Position numbers and translations under genes: made by a program | Source of the DNA: Streptococcus sanguinis SK49 | GTDB taxonomy: Bacteria; Bacillota; Bacilli; Lactobacillales; Streptococcaceae | Direction of reading: 5' to 3' | Assembly: GCF_000212815.1 (NCBI RefSeq) | Contig: NZ_GL890985.1 | Coordinates: forward strand, 1,537,301 to 1,587,415 | DNA length: 50,115 nucleotides | Shown here: in pieces, positions 17,959 through 27,756 of the stretch | How positions within the stretch are numbered: the stretch's first letter is position 1 | Layout: every line of letters begins with the position of its first letter | Notes under the pieces: generated by a model | The model's input: only the letters and a program-made list of their open reading frames with translations | What the model was told of the DNA's origin: nothing | The model's database searches: none

Positions 17959-18408
17959 ATGACTGATATTAATAAAGTAATCATGGAAAAAGCTCAGAGC
18001 GGAGTCAAGCTCAATCCTGATGAACAGCGTAGATTTTTAGGGACTTTTGAGGAGCGAGTGCTAGCCTCCTGCTCTATTGAGCAAGCCAACGAGACCCTCA
18101 TTCGCAGTCATTTCAAGGAAATGCTCAGTAGCATCATGAAAAACTGCCAACCTGTAATTGTTAAAATTTCTCCGGAAGTCGAGTCAGGCAATCAAATCTT
18201 TTATCTAAAAACCTCTAAGGAACTAGGCTGCGAGGCTACTATCGTCTCAAGCGATTACCAGTCTTCTCCTTTTGGCCTAATTGTCCATAGCGATCATCTT
18301 GTCCAAGTAGATGACAAGGATATGAACCAACAGTTTGCTAGCCTCCTTCAGCCAGCAGAAAAGCCTGCAAATGAAAAGCCCTCCCTCTGGAAAAAATGGT
18401 TTGGATAG
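17959..18408 (+). CDS. YueI-family (DUF1694) protein
   Basis: The 149-residue protein begins MTDINKVIMEKAQSGVKLNPDEQRRFLGTFEERV, the typical start of the YueI/DUF1694 family, and keeps the family length. The fold is a small alpha/beta domain; its biochemical role is not known. The frame is open further upstream to 17854, but that 35-residue extension crosses the promoter and is not family-like, so I start at 17959. No Shine-Dalgarno sequence precedes this ATG, which agrees with a leaderless transcript. The C-terminal tail (PAEKPANEKPSLWKKWFG) is disordered and ends in an aromatic-basic patch. The next gene starts 1 nt after the stop. Confidence 0.8.
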   Translation: MTDINKVIMEKAQSGVKLNPDEQRRFLGTFEERVLASCSIEQANETLIRSHFKEMLSSIMKNCQPVIVKISPEVESGNQIFYLKTSKELGCEATIVSSDYQSSPFGLIVHSDHLVQVDDKDMNQQFASLLQPAEKPANEKPSLWKKWFG

Positions 18409-18409
18409 G

Positions 18410-18748
18410 ATGACAAATTTAGAAAAACTTTTTGCCTTCTTTGAAGCAGAAAATCAGCGTGATTGGCAAACCTATCAGACCTTTCTTTCTGATCATGTTA
18501 GCTGGGAATTAGAAGGTGACACAACCGAAATCATCAAAGGAAAAGCGGACTACCTGACTAAGATTCAAAAAGCCTACCATAAGAACCCCGTCCAATTTTC
18601 TTGTACTTATTATCAGCTTAGTCCTGACCAGAGTCGGATTGTAACTATTTTAGAAAATGACTTTTGTGACCTGTCTTGTGACATCTTCTTCTTTGAAAAG
18701 GGCATGATAGTCAAAGAAATTGAATACCTACTAAAAAAAGCGGATTAA
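18410..18748 (+). CDS. NTF2/SnoaL-like small protein
   Basis: The 112-residue protein, with start MTNLEKLFAFFEAENQRDWQTYQTFL, has the cone-shaped NTF2/SnoaL-like pattern: two N-terminal helices, a WELEGD strand, then EIIKGKADYLTKIQKAYH and long beta strands (VTILENDFCDLSCDIFFFE). Such domains are small enzymes or ligand binders; no catalytic residues can be assigned. It follows the YueI gene directly and is surely co-translated. Its last codons (KKAD then TAA) form half of a terminator hairpin, and its 3' end overlaps the opposite glycerate kinase gene by 38 bp. Confidence 0.75.
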   Translation: MTNLEKLFAFFEAENQRDWQTYQTFLSDHVSWELEGDTTEIIKGKADYLTKIQKAYHKNPVQFSCTYYQLSPDQSRIVTILENDFCDLSCDIFFFEKGMIVKEIEYLLKKAD

Positions 18749-19862
18749 CCGCTTTTTTTATTTTTAGTAGATTACCAATATTTCTGGACGTTCGAATCAA
18801 ATTTTGCTCCGCCTGCTCTAGGATCTTATCTAAACTATCTGCTTGTGCAATAATAGGAAAAGCTGCCTGAATATTCTCAACTGGGAAATCCGGTAAATCA
18901 TCTGCCAGACTGCCGCAAATCGCCAGTACAGGAATGCCTTCTGGTGTTCGTCTGGCGACCCCGACCGGTGCCTTGCCCGCCAAAGACTGACGGTCCAACC
19001 GACCCTCGCCCACTACGACCAAGTCCGCTTTTTTAACTCTTTCATCAAAATCCAGTAAATCTAGACAGGTTTCAATACCCGAAACGATTTTTCCTCCGGC
19101 AAAAGCAACCAGTCCTGCTGCCATTCCGCCACCGGCCCCAGCGCCACCCATGTCAATCACCTGAGGATTGACCAACTGATAGAAATCTGCCACGGCTTGA
19201 TCTACTTGAGAGAATAATAAGGGAGATAGACCTTTCTGACCTCCGAAAACAGTTGTCGCACCGCGAGCTCCACAAAGAGGATTATCAACGTCCGTCAAAA
19301 TCTCAATCTCAACTTCTTTCAAGAAAGCAGGAACCTGCTCAGCTGATATTCGAGCGACCTTTCCCAAAGACGAGCCAATGGGGCGCAATCTATGATTCTC
19401 CGCATCGAAAAATTCATAGCCAAGGCCAGCTGCCAGTCCAATCCCACCGTCGTTGCTGGCCGAACCTCCAACACCAACTAAAATTTTTCTAACACCGTCT
19501 TCAGCCAGGTGCAAAATCAATTCTCCCAATCCTTTGGTCTCTATGGCCAAAGGATTTCGTTTTTCCTGAGGAATAGATGCGAGTCCGACCAAATCAGCCA
19601 TTTCAAAAAGCGCTTGTTGACCATTTCTAGCATAAGACATTTTTACCGGCTGGCCAAAGGGTCCGGTCACAGTATGATGAAATTCAGCCCAGCCCAAGGC
19701 TGCTGTCAGCGCAGTCATTGTCCCCTCGCCACCGTCACCCACCGGCAGCAAGTCAAAGCTGGCATCTGGCAAGGCCTGAGAAAATCCTGTCTGCAGAGCT
19801 TGAGCAACCTGAGCAGCTGACAAACTTTCCTTGAATGAATCCGGTGCAATTAGAATATGCAT
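18711..19862 (-). CDS. glxK: Glycerate kinase (GlxK/GarK family)
   Basis: The 383-residue enzyme phosphorylates D-glycerate with ATP. It begins MHILIAPDSFKESLSAAQVAQAL and has the family motifs PVGDGGEGTMTAL, VGVGGSASNDGGIGLA, GARGATTVFGGQKG, GGAGAGGGMAAGLVAF and VVVGEGRLDRQSLAGKAPVGVA. Length and order match the type I glycerate kinases, which mostly form 2-phosphoglycerate. It lies 9 nt after serB, so glycerate and phosphoserine metabolism are linked here. The coding end runs through the shared terminator hairpin and 38 bp into the opposite gene, giving a basic then hydrophobic tail (KIKKAVNPLFLVGIQFL) that relatives may lack. Confidence 0.92.
   Translation of the reverse strand: MHILIAPDSFKESLSAAQVAQALQTGFSQALPDASFDLLPVGDGGEGTMTALTAALGWAEFHHTVTGPFGQPVKMSYARNGQQALFEMADLVGLASIPQEKRNPLAIETKGLGELILHLAEDGVRKILVGVGGSASNDGGIGLAAGLGYEFFDAENHRLRPIGSSLGKVARISAEQVPAFLKEVEIEILTDVDNPLCGARGATTVFGGQKGLSPLLFSQVDQAVADFYQLVNPQVIDMGGAGAGGGMAAGLVAFAGGKIVSGIETCLDLLDFDERVKKADLVVVGEGRLDRQSLAGKAPVGVARRTPEGIPVLAICGSLADDLPDFPVENIQAAFPIIAQADSLDKILEQAEQNLIRTSRNIGNLLKIKKAVNPLFLVGIQFL
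18733..18759. terminator. Bidirectional terminator inside two convergent coding ends
   Basis: AAAAAAAGCGG (18733-18743) pairs with CCGCTTTTTTT (18749-18759) around a 5-nt loop. The stem covers the last codons and the stop of the SnoaL-like gene and also codons near the end of glycerate kinase on the other strand. T-runs occur in both senses. Confidence 0.85.
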
Positions 19863-19871
19863 GCCTCTCTC

Positions 19872-20519
19872 CTACTCTTTTCTATTGTCTAAAAGATCAA
19901 TGACCCGATAGAGATTGCATTCTTGAATCTGGTAAGGAGCTTGCTCGCGCACGATCGGCTTGGCCATAAAGGCAATTCCCATCCCTGCCGCTTGAATCAT
20001 AGGCAGATCATTGGCGCCATCTCCCATAGCAATCGTTTGATTTAATTCCAACTTGTTTTCGGCTGCCCATGCTTTTAGCATGGCGAGCTTGGTATCCTTA
20101 GTGACAATCTCTCCTAAGACTTGGCCTGTCAAAAGGCACTGCTGGATTTCCAAACGATTTGCCTTGACGTAGTCAATTCCAAGCTGCTCAGCCAGTCTGT
20201 CCACCGTCTCATGAAAACCACCTGACACCAAGCCTACTTTATAACCACGTTTATGCAGCTCCTTGACCAAGTCCTCGGCTCCTGGCGTGAAATGGATCCT
20301 TTCAGCAATTCGAGCAAAAATATCCTCCGGCAGACCTTTTAAAAGGGCGACCCGCTCACGTAAGGCAGCTTCAAAGTCCAATTCCCCTCGCATGGCACGC
20401 TCGGTAATAGCCGCAACCTGAGCTCCTACACCAGCCTCCTCTCCTAGCAGGTCAATCCCCTCTTCCATGATTAAGGTGCTATCTACATCCATGACTAACA
20501 AGCCTTTGACTGTTTTCAT
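19872..20519 (-). CDS. serB: Phosphoserine phosphatase
   Basis: The 215-residue HAD enzyme releases serine from O-phosphoserine (EC 3.1.3.3), the last step of serine synthesis. HAD motif I is MDVDSTLIMEEGIDLL, with the nucleophile and acid aspartates of DVDST; motif II is GLVSGGFHETV; motif III and IV are the Lys in KDTKLAML and GDGANDLPMIQAAGMGIAF. The length matches single-domain SerB. It lies between the orphan protein and glycerate kinase on the minus strand with short gaps, and it has a GGAAGGAG site. serA and serC are not in this window. Confidence 0.93.
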   Translation of the reverse strand: MKTVKGLLVMDVDSTLIMEEGIDLLGEEAGVGAQVAAITERAMRGELDFEAALRERVALLKGLPEDIFARIAERIHFTPGAEDLVKELHKRGYKVGLVSGGFHETVDRLAEQLGIDYVKANRLEIQQCLLTGQVLGEIVTKDTKLAMLKAWAAENKLELNQTIAMGDGANDLPMIQAAGMGIAFMAKPIVREQAPYQIQECNLYRVIDLLDNRKE

Positions 20520-20553
20520 CTCTTAACTCCTTCCCAATTATTGATTATCTAGC

Positions 20554-21222
20554 TTATTCTTTAAATATAGTCAAATCTATTTGAACAGCCTTTTCCTTCG
20601 ATTCCATTTGTATTGTAAGACTATAAATAGTTCCGCTGGAGTGATCTATACTTATTGTGCATTTTGTATCATCCGGTAAATCATACTTATTTTTTAAAGT
20701 TTTATAGAGTTCAGATTTATTTTCTGGCTGGTAGATAATATCGCGAAGCTCTGTTTCAGCGCTATCAAAAGTCTCTTTCACATTTAAGGATTCAAAATGA
20801 TTTCTTTGAACAACTAAGTTAAGAATCTCTTCATCAAATAAAGGACTTATCTCTGAGCTGTAAGTTAGTTTGTCGTTAGAATAAGTAACAGGAACAGTCT
20901 CTTTGTTGTCCCCAATTGTTATTGTATAGTCACCCTTAATATCAGATTGGGTAGTATCTAAGTATACTTCGTATTCCTTAACTTCGTCTCCGTCTTTAAC
21001 ATAAACACTACTTGTATAAAGTTTTAATCCAGTAAAATCCTTTTTCTCTTGTTCTAAAAACTTAAACATTGATTCAAAAGTGCCTTCAAAATCATACTGT
21101 TCTCTTGTTCTGTTTTTTGGAATAGTATAATCATCTAAACGCCAGCCATTCATCAATGCTATCGATAAAACGGCTACACCTCCAAGAATAATGAAAGTAA
21201 TATATTTTTTAATCTTTTTCAT
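20554..21222 (-). CDS. Membrane-anchored extracellular protein of unknown function
   Basis: The predicted 222-residue protein starts MKKIKKYITFIILGGVAVLSIALMNGW, a single N-terminal anchor with no lipobox, then an extracellular part of about 190 residues rich in Asp, Glu, Tyr and Thr with alternating strand patterns (YEVYLDTTQSDIKGDYTITIG). I recognise no family. The bases are visibly richer in A and T than in the genes on either side, which could mean later acquisition. The start is uncertain: the frame is open to 21270, and no good ribosome site is visible before the chosen ATG at 21222. It has its own extended -10 promoter. Confidence 0.7.
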   Translation of the reverse strand: MKKIKKYITFIILGGVAVLSIALMNGWRLDDYTIPKNRTREQYDFEGTFESMFKFLEQEKKDFTGLKLYTSSVYVKDGDEVKEYEVYLDTTQSDIKGDYTITIGDNKETVPVTYSNDKLTYSSEISPLFDEEILNLVVQRNHFESLNVKETFDSAETELRDIIYQPENKSELYKTLKNKYDLPDDTKCTISIDHSSGTIYSLTIQMESKEKAVQIDLTIFKE

Positions 21223-21258
21223 TTCTTTTATAGACTTTCCGCTTTCATTTGTCCCTCT

Positions 21259-21264
21259 ATTATA
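21259..21264 (-). promoter_or_regulatory. Extended -10 promoter of the orphan membrane protein
   Basis: The minus strand reads TGTTATAAT, a perfect extended -10, placed between the ezrA terminator and the orphan gene. It probably also serves serB and glxK. Confidence 0.6.
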
Positions 21265-21290
21265 ACACAAGAGCCTTTTTGCTGAGAATG

Positions 21291-21312
21291 AAAAAAGTTC
21301 CCGAAGGAACTT
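21291..21312 (-). terminator. Terminator of ezrA
   Basis: AAGTTCC (21295-21301) pairs with GGAACTT (21306-21312) around a 4-nt loop; six T residues follow on the minus strand. It lies just after the ezrA stop codon at 21316. Confidence 0.85.
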
Positions 21313-21315
21313 CTT

Positions 21316-23040
21316 TTAAAAGCGAATATTCTCGCGTGTTTTTTCGTAGGAAGTCACAAAGCGCTCTGTCACACCTGGCTCGACAAGATCCAAAGCTTTT
21401 GAAATGATTTCCAAGGATTGAGCATAGTCGTAGTCATGTTCAAAGACATACAAGGACTTGTTAAAGGCTGCCTGTACATTATCATCAAAGGAACGATAGC
21501 GGTTTGAATACTGCAGCAACTGCTCAGTCAGGGTAGCATCTTGGACGATACGATAGGTTTCTTCTTCCAATTGCTCCATATCATTCCCTAGAATTTCCAG
21601 CCAACGGTTAACTGATTCAATATTGACTCGTGTAGCTTCCAATTCCTTAACCAACTCTTCAATATTGTTGCTGGTTGAGAAGAAAATTTCTAAGAAAGAG
21701 TCTGGAATACCTGGCAAATTGCGTTTTTCCATATATCTCTTAATGGTATGCAATTTGTTCGCATAGATATTGACTTTCTGGCGAGCATTGGCATCATCTT
21801 TTTCAATCTCTGCCAGGGCTTCACCAAGAGAAATCTGCTCATCTTCGATTTCTTTCAAACGCTCTTGGATAGCTTCCAACTCTTCCTGAACCACAGAATA
21901 AGCTTGTTTGGTTTCAGAAGAATCTTCTACCGCGCTCAACACCACATCTTCCTGGGCAGAAAGCTCAGCTTGCAACTCCTTGACATGAGAAGTTTCTGTA
22001 TCAGAGAGAAGGAAGGTTTGAGATAAACGTTCTATCTCTTTTTGGAGTTGCTGGTTGTTTTCCTTAGTGTGAGCCAGATAGCTAGGCAAGTTTTTAATCA
22101 GCTTCTCCACTACTTTGTGGGCTTCAATTTCCCGCGTAAAAATTTCATAGAGAGCGTTAATTTCTTCTCGAGCCTGCTCATTTTCATACTCAGCATTATC
22201 CAGCTCTAAGGCCGAGATATTAGCTTCGTTGCGTTTGAGACTCGCATGGAGCTGTTGGAATCGAGACTCTATATCTGTTTCGATAAAGTGATAACCAGAC
22301 TCCAAGAGCTTACGGTGACCAGATTCTAAGTCTTCCAACTGATCTGGCAGCTTCACAGTCAACTCTTCGACAATGGCAGGAACTTTCTCAACGATATGTG
22401 TCAGAGCAAGGATATGATCCTCAGCTTTATCCAAGATTTCAGCTGCCTCAACCGGGTCACCTGAAGAATTAAGGGTCACAAACTGAGAAAACTCTGACTG
22501 GATATTTTCCAGCTGTTTCTCAATCTCAGCTAAGGCTTGCCCATATGAATCTGCATTCTCCGCCACCTGGGTTTGCAGTTTTTCAAACAAATCCAGGGCA
22601 TGGAGCACACGACCGCTGTTCTTAGACTCTTGCTCTTTAAGATCTTCCAAGGCTTCTCGAATCATCTTGATATCTTCTTCGATCAAATCAATCTGACTCT
22701 CAATATTGCCAATTGCATGCTTGGCTTTTATGAAACGAAAAGAATTGTTGTAACCTTCTGCTTCAAATAGATTATTTTCAATATCAGCAAATGAATTTAA
22801 GGACAAGTCTACCCATTTTTGATTCCATTCACGGAAGGCTACCTGACTCTGTCCAATCAAATGCATATTTTTTACTGCTTCAACTTCATCGTTTACAGGG
22901 AGATTGTAGAGTGTTTCTTTTCTCTCCTCCAATTTTTGAAGTAAAGCTTCATTTCTCTTTCTCATCAGAACTGCAGTACCATAGCCGACAACCAAAAGCA
23001 GAGCTACCACAATAACGAGAATAATTAGTCCACTAGACAT
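21316..23040 (-). CDS. ezrA: Septation ring formation regulator EzrA
   Basis: The 574-residue protein has one N-terminal membrane segment (MSSGLIILVIVVALLLVVGYG) with the bulk in the cytoplasm as long coiled coils folded into spectrin-like repeats. The sequence AFREWNQKWVDLSLNSFADIENNLFEAE after the anchor and the end YSNRYRSFDDNVQAAFNKSL are typical of EzrA, and the length equals that of the pneumococcal protein. EzrA binds FtsZ and penicillin-binding proteins to place and control the septum. I use the ATG at 23040, which has an AAGGAG site; the frame is open 11 codons further upstream. gyrB lies upstream at 86 nt, an order shared with pneumococcus. Confidence 0.95.
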   Translation of the reverse strand: MSSGLIILVIVVALLLVVGYGTAVLMRKRNEALLQKLEERKETLYNLPVNDEVEAVKNMHLIGQSQVAFREWNQKWVDLSLNSFADIENNLFEAEGYNNSFRFIKAKHAIGNIESQIDLIEEDIKMIREALEDLKEQESKNSGRVLHALDLFEKLQTQVAENADSYGQALAEIEKQLENIQSEFSQFVTLNSSGDPVEAAEILDKAEDHILALTHIVEKVPAIVEELTVKLPDQLEDLESGHRKLLESGYHFIETDIESRFQQLHASLKRNEANISALELDNAEYENEQAREEINALYEIFTREIEAHKVVEKLIKNLPSYLAHTKENNQQLQKEIERLSQTFLLSDTETSHVKELQAELSAQEDVVLSAVEDSSETKQAYSVVQEELEAIQERLKEIEDEQISLGEALAEIEKDDANARQKVNIYANKLHTIKRYMEKRNLPGIPDSFLEIFFSTSNNIEELVKELEATRVNIESVNRWLEILGNDMEQLEEETYRIVQDATLTEQLLQYSNRYRSFDDNVQAAFNKSLYVFEHDYDYAQSLEIISKALDLVEPGVTERFVTSYEKTRENIRF

Positions 23041-23126
23041 ATAAAACTCCTTCATATTGTTACTATAAAGCAAACATAATGATTATATCATATTTTTGCC
23101 CATAATGGTTGATTTTTCTGATTTTT

Positions 23127-25088
<1,962 letters not shown>

Positions 25089-25655
25089 CTAATCAATATC
25101 TATAAATTCTTCAAGATGCTGCATATTATCAAAGAGATAGGTGTCAAAGCCAGCTGCCTGCCCTGCTTCAATATCCAGCGGACGGTCACCAATGACCAAG
25201 CCAGAGGCAATCTGATACTTGTCTTTTAGATAGAGCATGGAGTCTGGAGAGGGTTTCCTTGGAAAACCATTTGCAGCTGTCACCACTTCTGTAAAAGCTG
25301 ATGAAATGGCAGTTTTCTCCAAGATTTCCAGCACTTGATTGTCCCGATGGGAGACCAGAAAGTTCCGACCACCCTTGGCCACAATCCGCCTAAGCAACTC
25401 TGCCGAGCCGTCAAATAAGACAGGGTGAGTCAACTCTTCTGCTTCATTGGCCTTATAAAACTTCAAAAAGTCTTTTTCTTGGGGAGCAAACTGCTGGACT
25501 GCATAGTCCGTAGACACCTTGAGGGCCTTATAAACTTCGTCATGACCAGCTTGCAAACCGTATTCTTTCAACGTCTGAACAAAAGCTGCAGTCGAAGTTT
25601 CATAATTATCCAAGAGTGTTCCACCTAAATCCCAGATGTAATCTTGATAATTCAT
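25089..25655 (-). CDS. HAD-family phosphatase
   Basis: The 188-residue protein begins MNYQDYIWDLGGTLLDNYETS. Motif I is here DLGGTLLD, motif II is FLVSHRD, motif III the Lys in PRKPSPDSMLYL, and motif IV VIGDRPLDIEAGQAAG, all typical of subfamily I HAD phosphatases with a helical cap. The substrate is unknown; small phosphorylated sugars or nucleotides are usual. The start is taken at 25655: an in-frame ATG at 25664 lies inside the -10 box and could not be transcribed. gyrB follows after 12 nt, an arrangement also found in pneumococcus. Confidence 0.87.
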   Translation of the reverse strand: MNYQDYIWDLGGTLLDNYETSTAAFVQTLKEYGLQAGHDEVYKALKVSTDYAVQQFAPQEKDFLKFYKANEAEELTHPVLFDGSAELLRRIVAKGGRNFLVSHRDNQVLEILEKTAISSAFTEVVTAANGFPRKPSPDSMLYLKDKYQIASGLVIGDRPLDIEAGQAAGFDTYLFDNMQHLEEFIDID

Positions 25656-25662
25656 ACCTTTC

Positions 25663-25668
25663 ATTATA
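25663..25668 (-). promoter_or_regulatory. Extended -10 promoter of the HAD-gyrB operon
   Basis: The minus strand reads TATGGTATAAT, a full consensus extended -10. Seven nt separate it from the ATG at 25655, predicting a leader of zero or one nucleotide. Confidence 0.6.
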
Positions 25669-25853
25669 CCATAATTTTCATGAAAAAGGGGCTAATATTT
25701 GCCCGAATCCAGCACTTTTCCGACTTTTTTCAACCCTTTTTCTAAACAAAATATCTCAAAGAATCCAAAATTTAAAAATGGCTGCTGGTTTCGTCCTTTT
25801 CAACAGCTCTAAACCCTTTCCATATAGAGGACTGCGAAGGTGCATAAGGGGTC
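25669..25853 (-). other. Gene-free AT-rich stretch with a decayed coding-like segment
   Basis: No gene is supported here. Near the HAD end one minus-strand frame reads KKVGKVLDSGKY, a stop, then PLFHENYGIM into the promoter. I recall similar KVLDSG...PLFHENYG strings at many intergenic sites of oral streptococci, which would make this the end of a dispersed repeat carrying a promoter. That memory cannot be tested here. Confidence 0.3.
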
Positions 25854-25884
25854 AAAAAAGCTGGGACATTCCTTGAGTCCCAGC
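25854..25884 (-). terminator. Terminator of the yeiH-rodA-DJ-1 operon
   Basis: GCTGGGAC (25860-25867) pairs with GTCCCAGC (25877-25884); six T residues follow on the minus strand. It lies directly after the DJ-1 gene stop at 25891. Confidence 0.88.
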
Positions 25885-25890
25885 CTATTT

Positions 25891-26439
25891 TTAGTTTCCA
25901 AATACATCTGTATAAAGCATGGCATCAGCCAACTGTTCCGCGTCTCCGCCCAACTGGCGAACCAGCTCATAGGCAAAAGCCAAGGCAGTTGATGGACCAC
26001 GACTAGTAATCAGCTTCCCATCAACAAGAACTGTTTCTTTAAGGTAAGTTCCATTTTTAATATTGTCTTGCGCACCATCATAGCAAGTGAAATACTTACC
26101 AGTCAAGATACCTGCGCGGTCAAGAGCAATGGGAGCGGCACAAATGGCAGCGATGAATTTATCCGACTGCTGAAAGTCCTGCAAAACCTGCATCAGGCTG
26201 TCATCATCACGAAGATTGGCCGATCCTGGCATCCCACCTGGCAAAATGACCATATCGTAGTCATCCAGTCGCCCCTTCCAGACCTGATCCGCTTTAACAG
26301 TGATGGCGTGAGAGCCAGTTACTGATTCATCAAAACCAATCATATCACAGACAAGACCGGCACGGCGCAAGACATCCACAACTGTCAAGGCCTCGATTTC
26401 TTCAAAGCCGGGAGCTAAGAGTAAAGCTGCTTTTTTCAT
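25891..26439 (-). CDS. DJ-1/PfpI family protein
   Basis: The 182-residue protein begins MKKAALLLAPGFEEIEALTVVDVLRRAG, with the conserved Glu near residue 15-18 of the DJ-1 family, and carries the nucleophile elbow FIAAICAAPIAL with the reactive Cys, plus VILPGGMPGSANL and ITSRGPSTALAFAYELV. Members are deglycases, chaperones or oxidative-stress proteins; the exact activity here is not known. The start is the ATG with an AAAGGA site (26439); the open frame extends to 26466. It ends the operon that begins with the YeiH permease and includes rodA, an odd pairing with no clear functional link. Confidence 0.9.
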   Translation of the reverse strand: MKKAALLLAPGFEEIEALTVVDVLRRAGLVCDMIGFDESVTGSHAITVKADQVWKGRLDDYDMVILPGGMPGSANLRDDDSLMQVLQDFQQSDKFIAAICAAPIALDRAGILTGKYFTCYDGAQDNIKNGTYLKETVLVDGKLITSRGPSTALAFAYELVRQLGGDAEQLADAMLYTDVFGN

Positions 26440-26511
26440 GAAAATATCCTTTCTGATACGAGCCAATCACAAAATCACATCTGATTTGTGAGACAAAAAC
26501 TTGCTTTATAT

Positions 26512-27744
26512 TTATTTTAATTTCTTCAGTACGACTTTTTTTCGGACAGCAGGAATTCGCTCCTTCTTTTCATCCGTCAAGCTATTCTGATAGGAGACGG
26601 ACAGCAGGAGACCAACACCGATGAGATTACTGATGATGGAAGAACCACCCTGTGAGATAAAGGGCAGCGGAATCCCTGTTAAAGGTAGAATTCCTGTCAC
26701 CGCTCCAATATTTTCAAAGATATGGAAGAGCAGCATCATGATAAAGCCAGTCGAGATGTAGGTATAAAACTGGTTGTTGGATTTAATTGTAATCTTGAGC
26801 ATGCGATAAATCAGCAGTAAATAGAGCATGATAACCAAGGTCGAGCCCAAAAAGCCAAAATCTTCTGCAATGACGGTGAAAATCATATCGCTTTCCCGAA
26901 CAGGCACCAAGAGATTAGAGACATTAAAGCCTTGGCCAGTCAGACCGCCGCTTCCGACAGCGATTTGTCCCTGTGCTTGCTGGAAGGTGGTCGTCTGAGC
27001 GTAGTCAAAAGGATGAAGCCAAGCCAAAATCCGATTGATTTGGTAGGTTGGCATGCCTAGATTATGGAGAAAGGCACGACCGCCATCGGAAATAAAGATA
27101 AAGAGAAATCCTCCCAACAGCAGGACTCCTGTCAGAAAGACCGGCAGGATAATCTTCCAAGAAACACCTGACAGTAGAACGATGCCGCCGTATATAGCAA
27201 CAAAAACCAGAGCCGTCCCCAAATCACTCTGAAGAGTTAACAGAACCAGAACAGGCACTGTGTAGAGCCCAAGCTTCAGGATTAGAAAAAAGTCTAAAGC
27301 CAAGGTTCGCTCATCCTGCTTGTGCTGCTGGAGAAAATGAACCACCAGCCGCGACAGCATGAGAATATATGAAATCTTCATGAACTCCGAGGGCTGAAAG
27401 AGGGTCACACCACGAATAGCAATCCAGTTTTTAGCACCAGTAGAGGCTACAAGAGATTCACTGTAAAAAATCAGAGGCAAGACCATGAGGCCAAGACCAA
27501 AAACATAGAGATAAGGCGTAATTTTCCAGAGAAACTTGGTGTTAAAAAACATGAGGATAAAGCTGAGCAGGAAGCCCACCGCAATCCAGGCAATCTGCTG
27601 ACCAACCATGGGCCAGGCATTGTCAGGATAATCATGACTAACAGCAATGTAAATAGCCACAACACCGATTGAGAGCAGCATCAAAACAGGCAAAATTAAA
27701 CTATAATCAATCCGAGACTCAAACGTCCGTCTTTGATAGGGCAT
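26512..27744 (-). CDS. rodA: Rod shape/peripheral peptidoglycan polymerase RodA
   Basis: The 410-residue SEDS protein has about ten membrane segments and the family motifs WIAIRGVTLFQPSEFMKISYI, QSDLGTALVFVAIYGGIVLL, GQGFNVSNLLVPVRESDMIFTVIAEDFGFLG and GILPLTGIPLPFISQGGSS. The Asp in RESD is at the place of the essential residue of SEDS glycan polymerases. In ovococci RodA, with a class B penicillin-binding protein, makes the peripheral wall that elongates the cell; FtsW is the septal paralogue. I choose RodA from similarity to the pneumococcal gene near gyrB. It has an AGGAGGG site and starts 12 nt after the YeiH permease gene. Confidence 0.9.
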   Translation of the reverse strand: MPYQRRTFESRIDYSLILPVLMLLSIGVVAIYIAVSHDYPDNAWPMVGQQIAWIAVGFLLSFILMFFNTKFLWKITPYLYVFGLGLMVLPLIFYSESLVASTGAKNWIAIRGVTLFQPSEFMKISYILMLSRLVVHFLQQHKQDERTLALDFFLILKLGLYTVPVLVLLTLQSDLGTALVFVAIYGGIVLLSGVSWKIILPVFLTGVLLLGGFLFIFISDGGRAFLHNLGMPTYQINRILAWLHPFDYAQTTTFQQAQGQIAVGSGGLTGQGFNVSNLLVPVRESDMIFTVIAEDFGFLGSTLVIMLYLLLIYRMLKITIKSNNQFYTYISTGFIMMLLFHIFENIGAVTGILPLTGIPLPFISQGGSSIISNLIGVGLLLSVSYQNSLTDEKKERIPAVRKKVVLKKLK

Positions 27745-27756
27745 AGTCCCTCCTTT

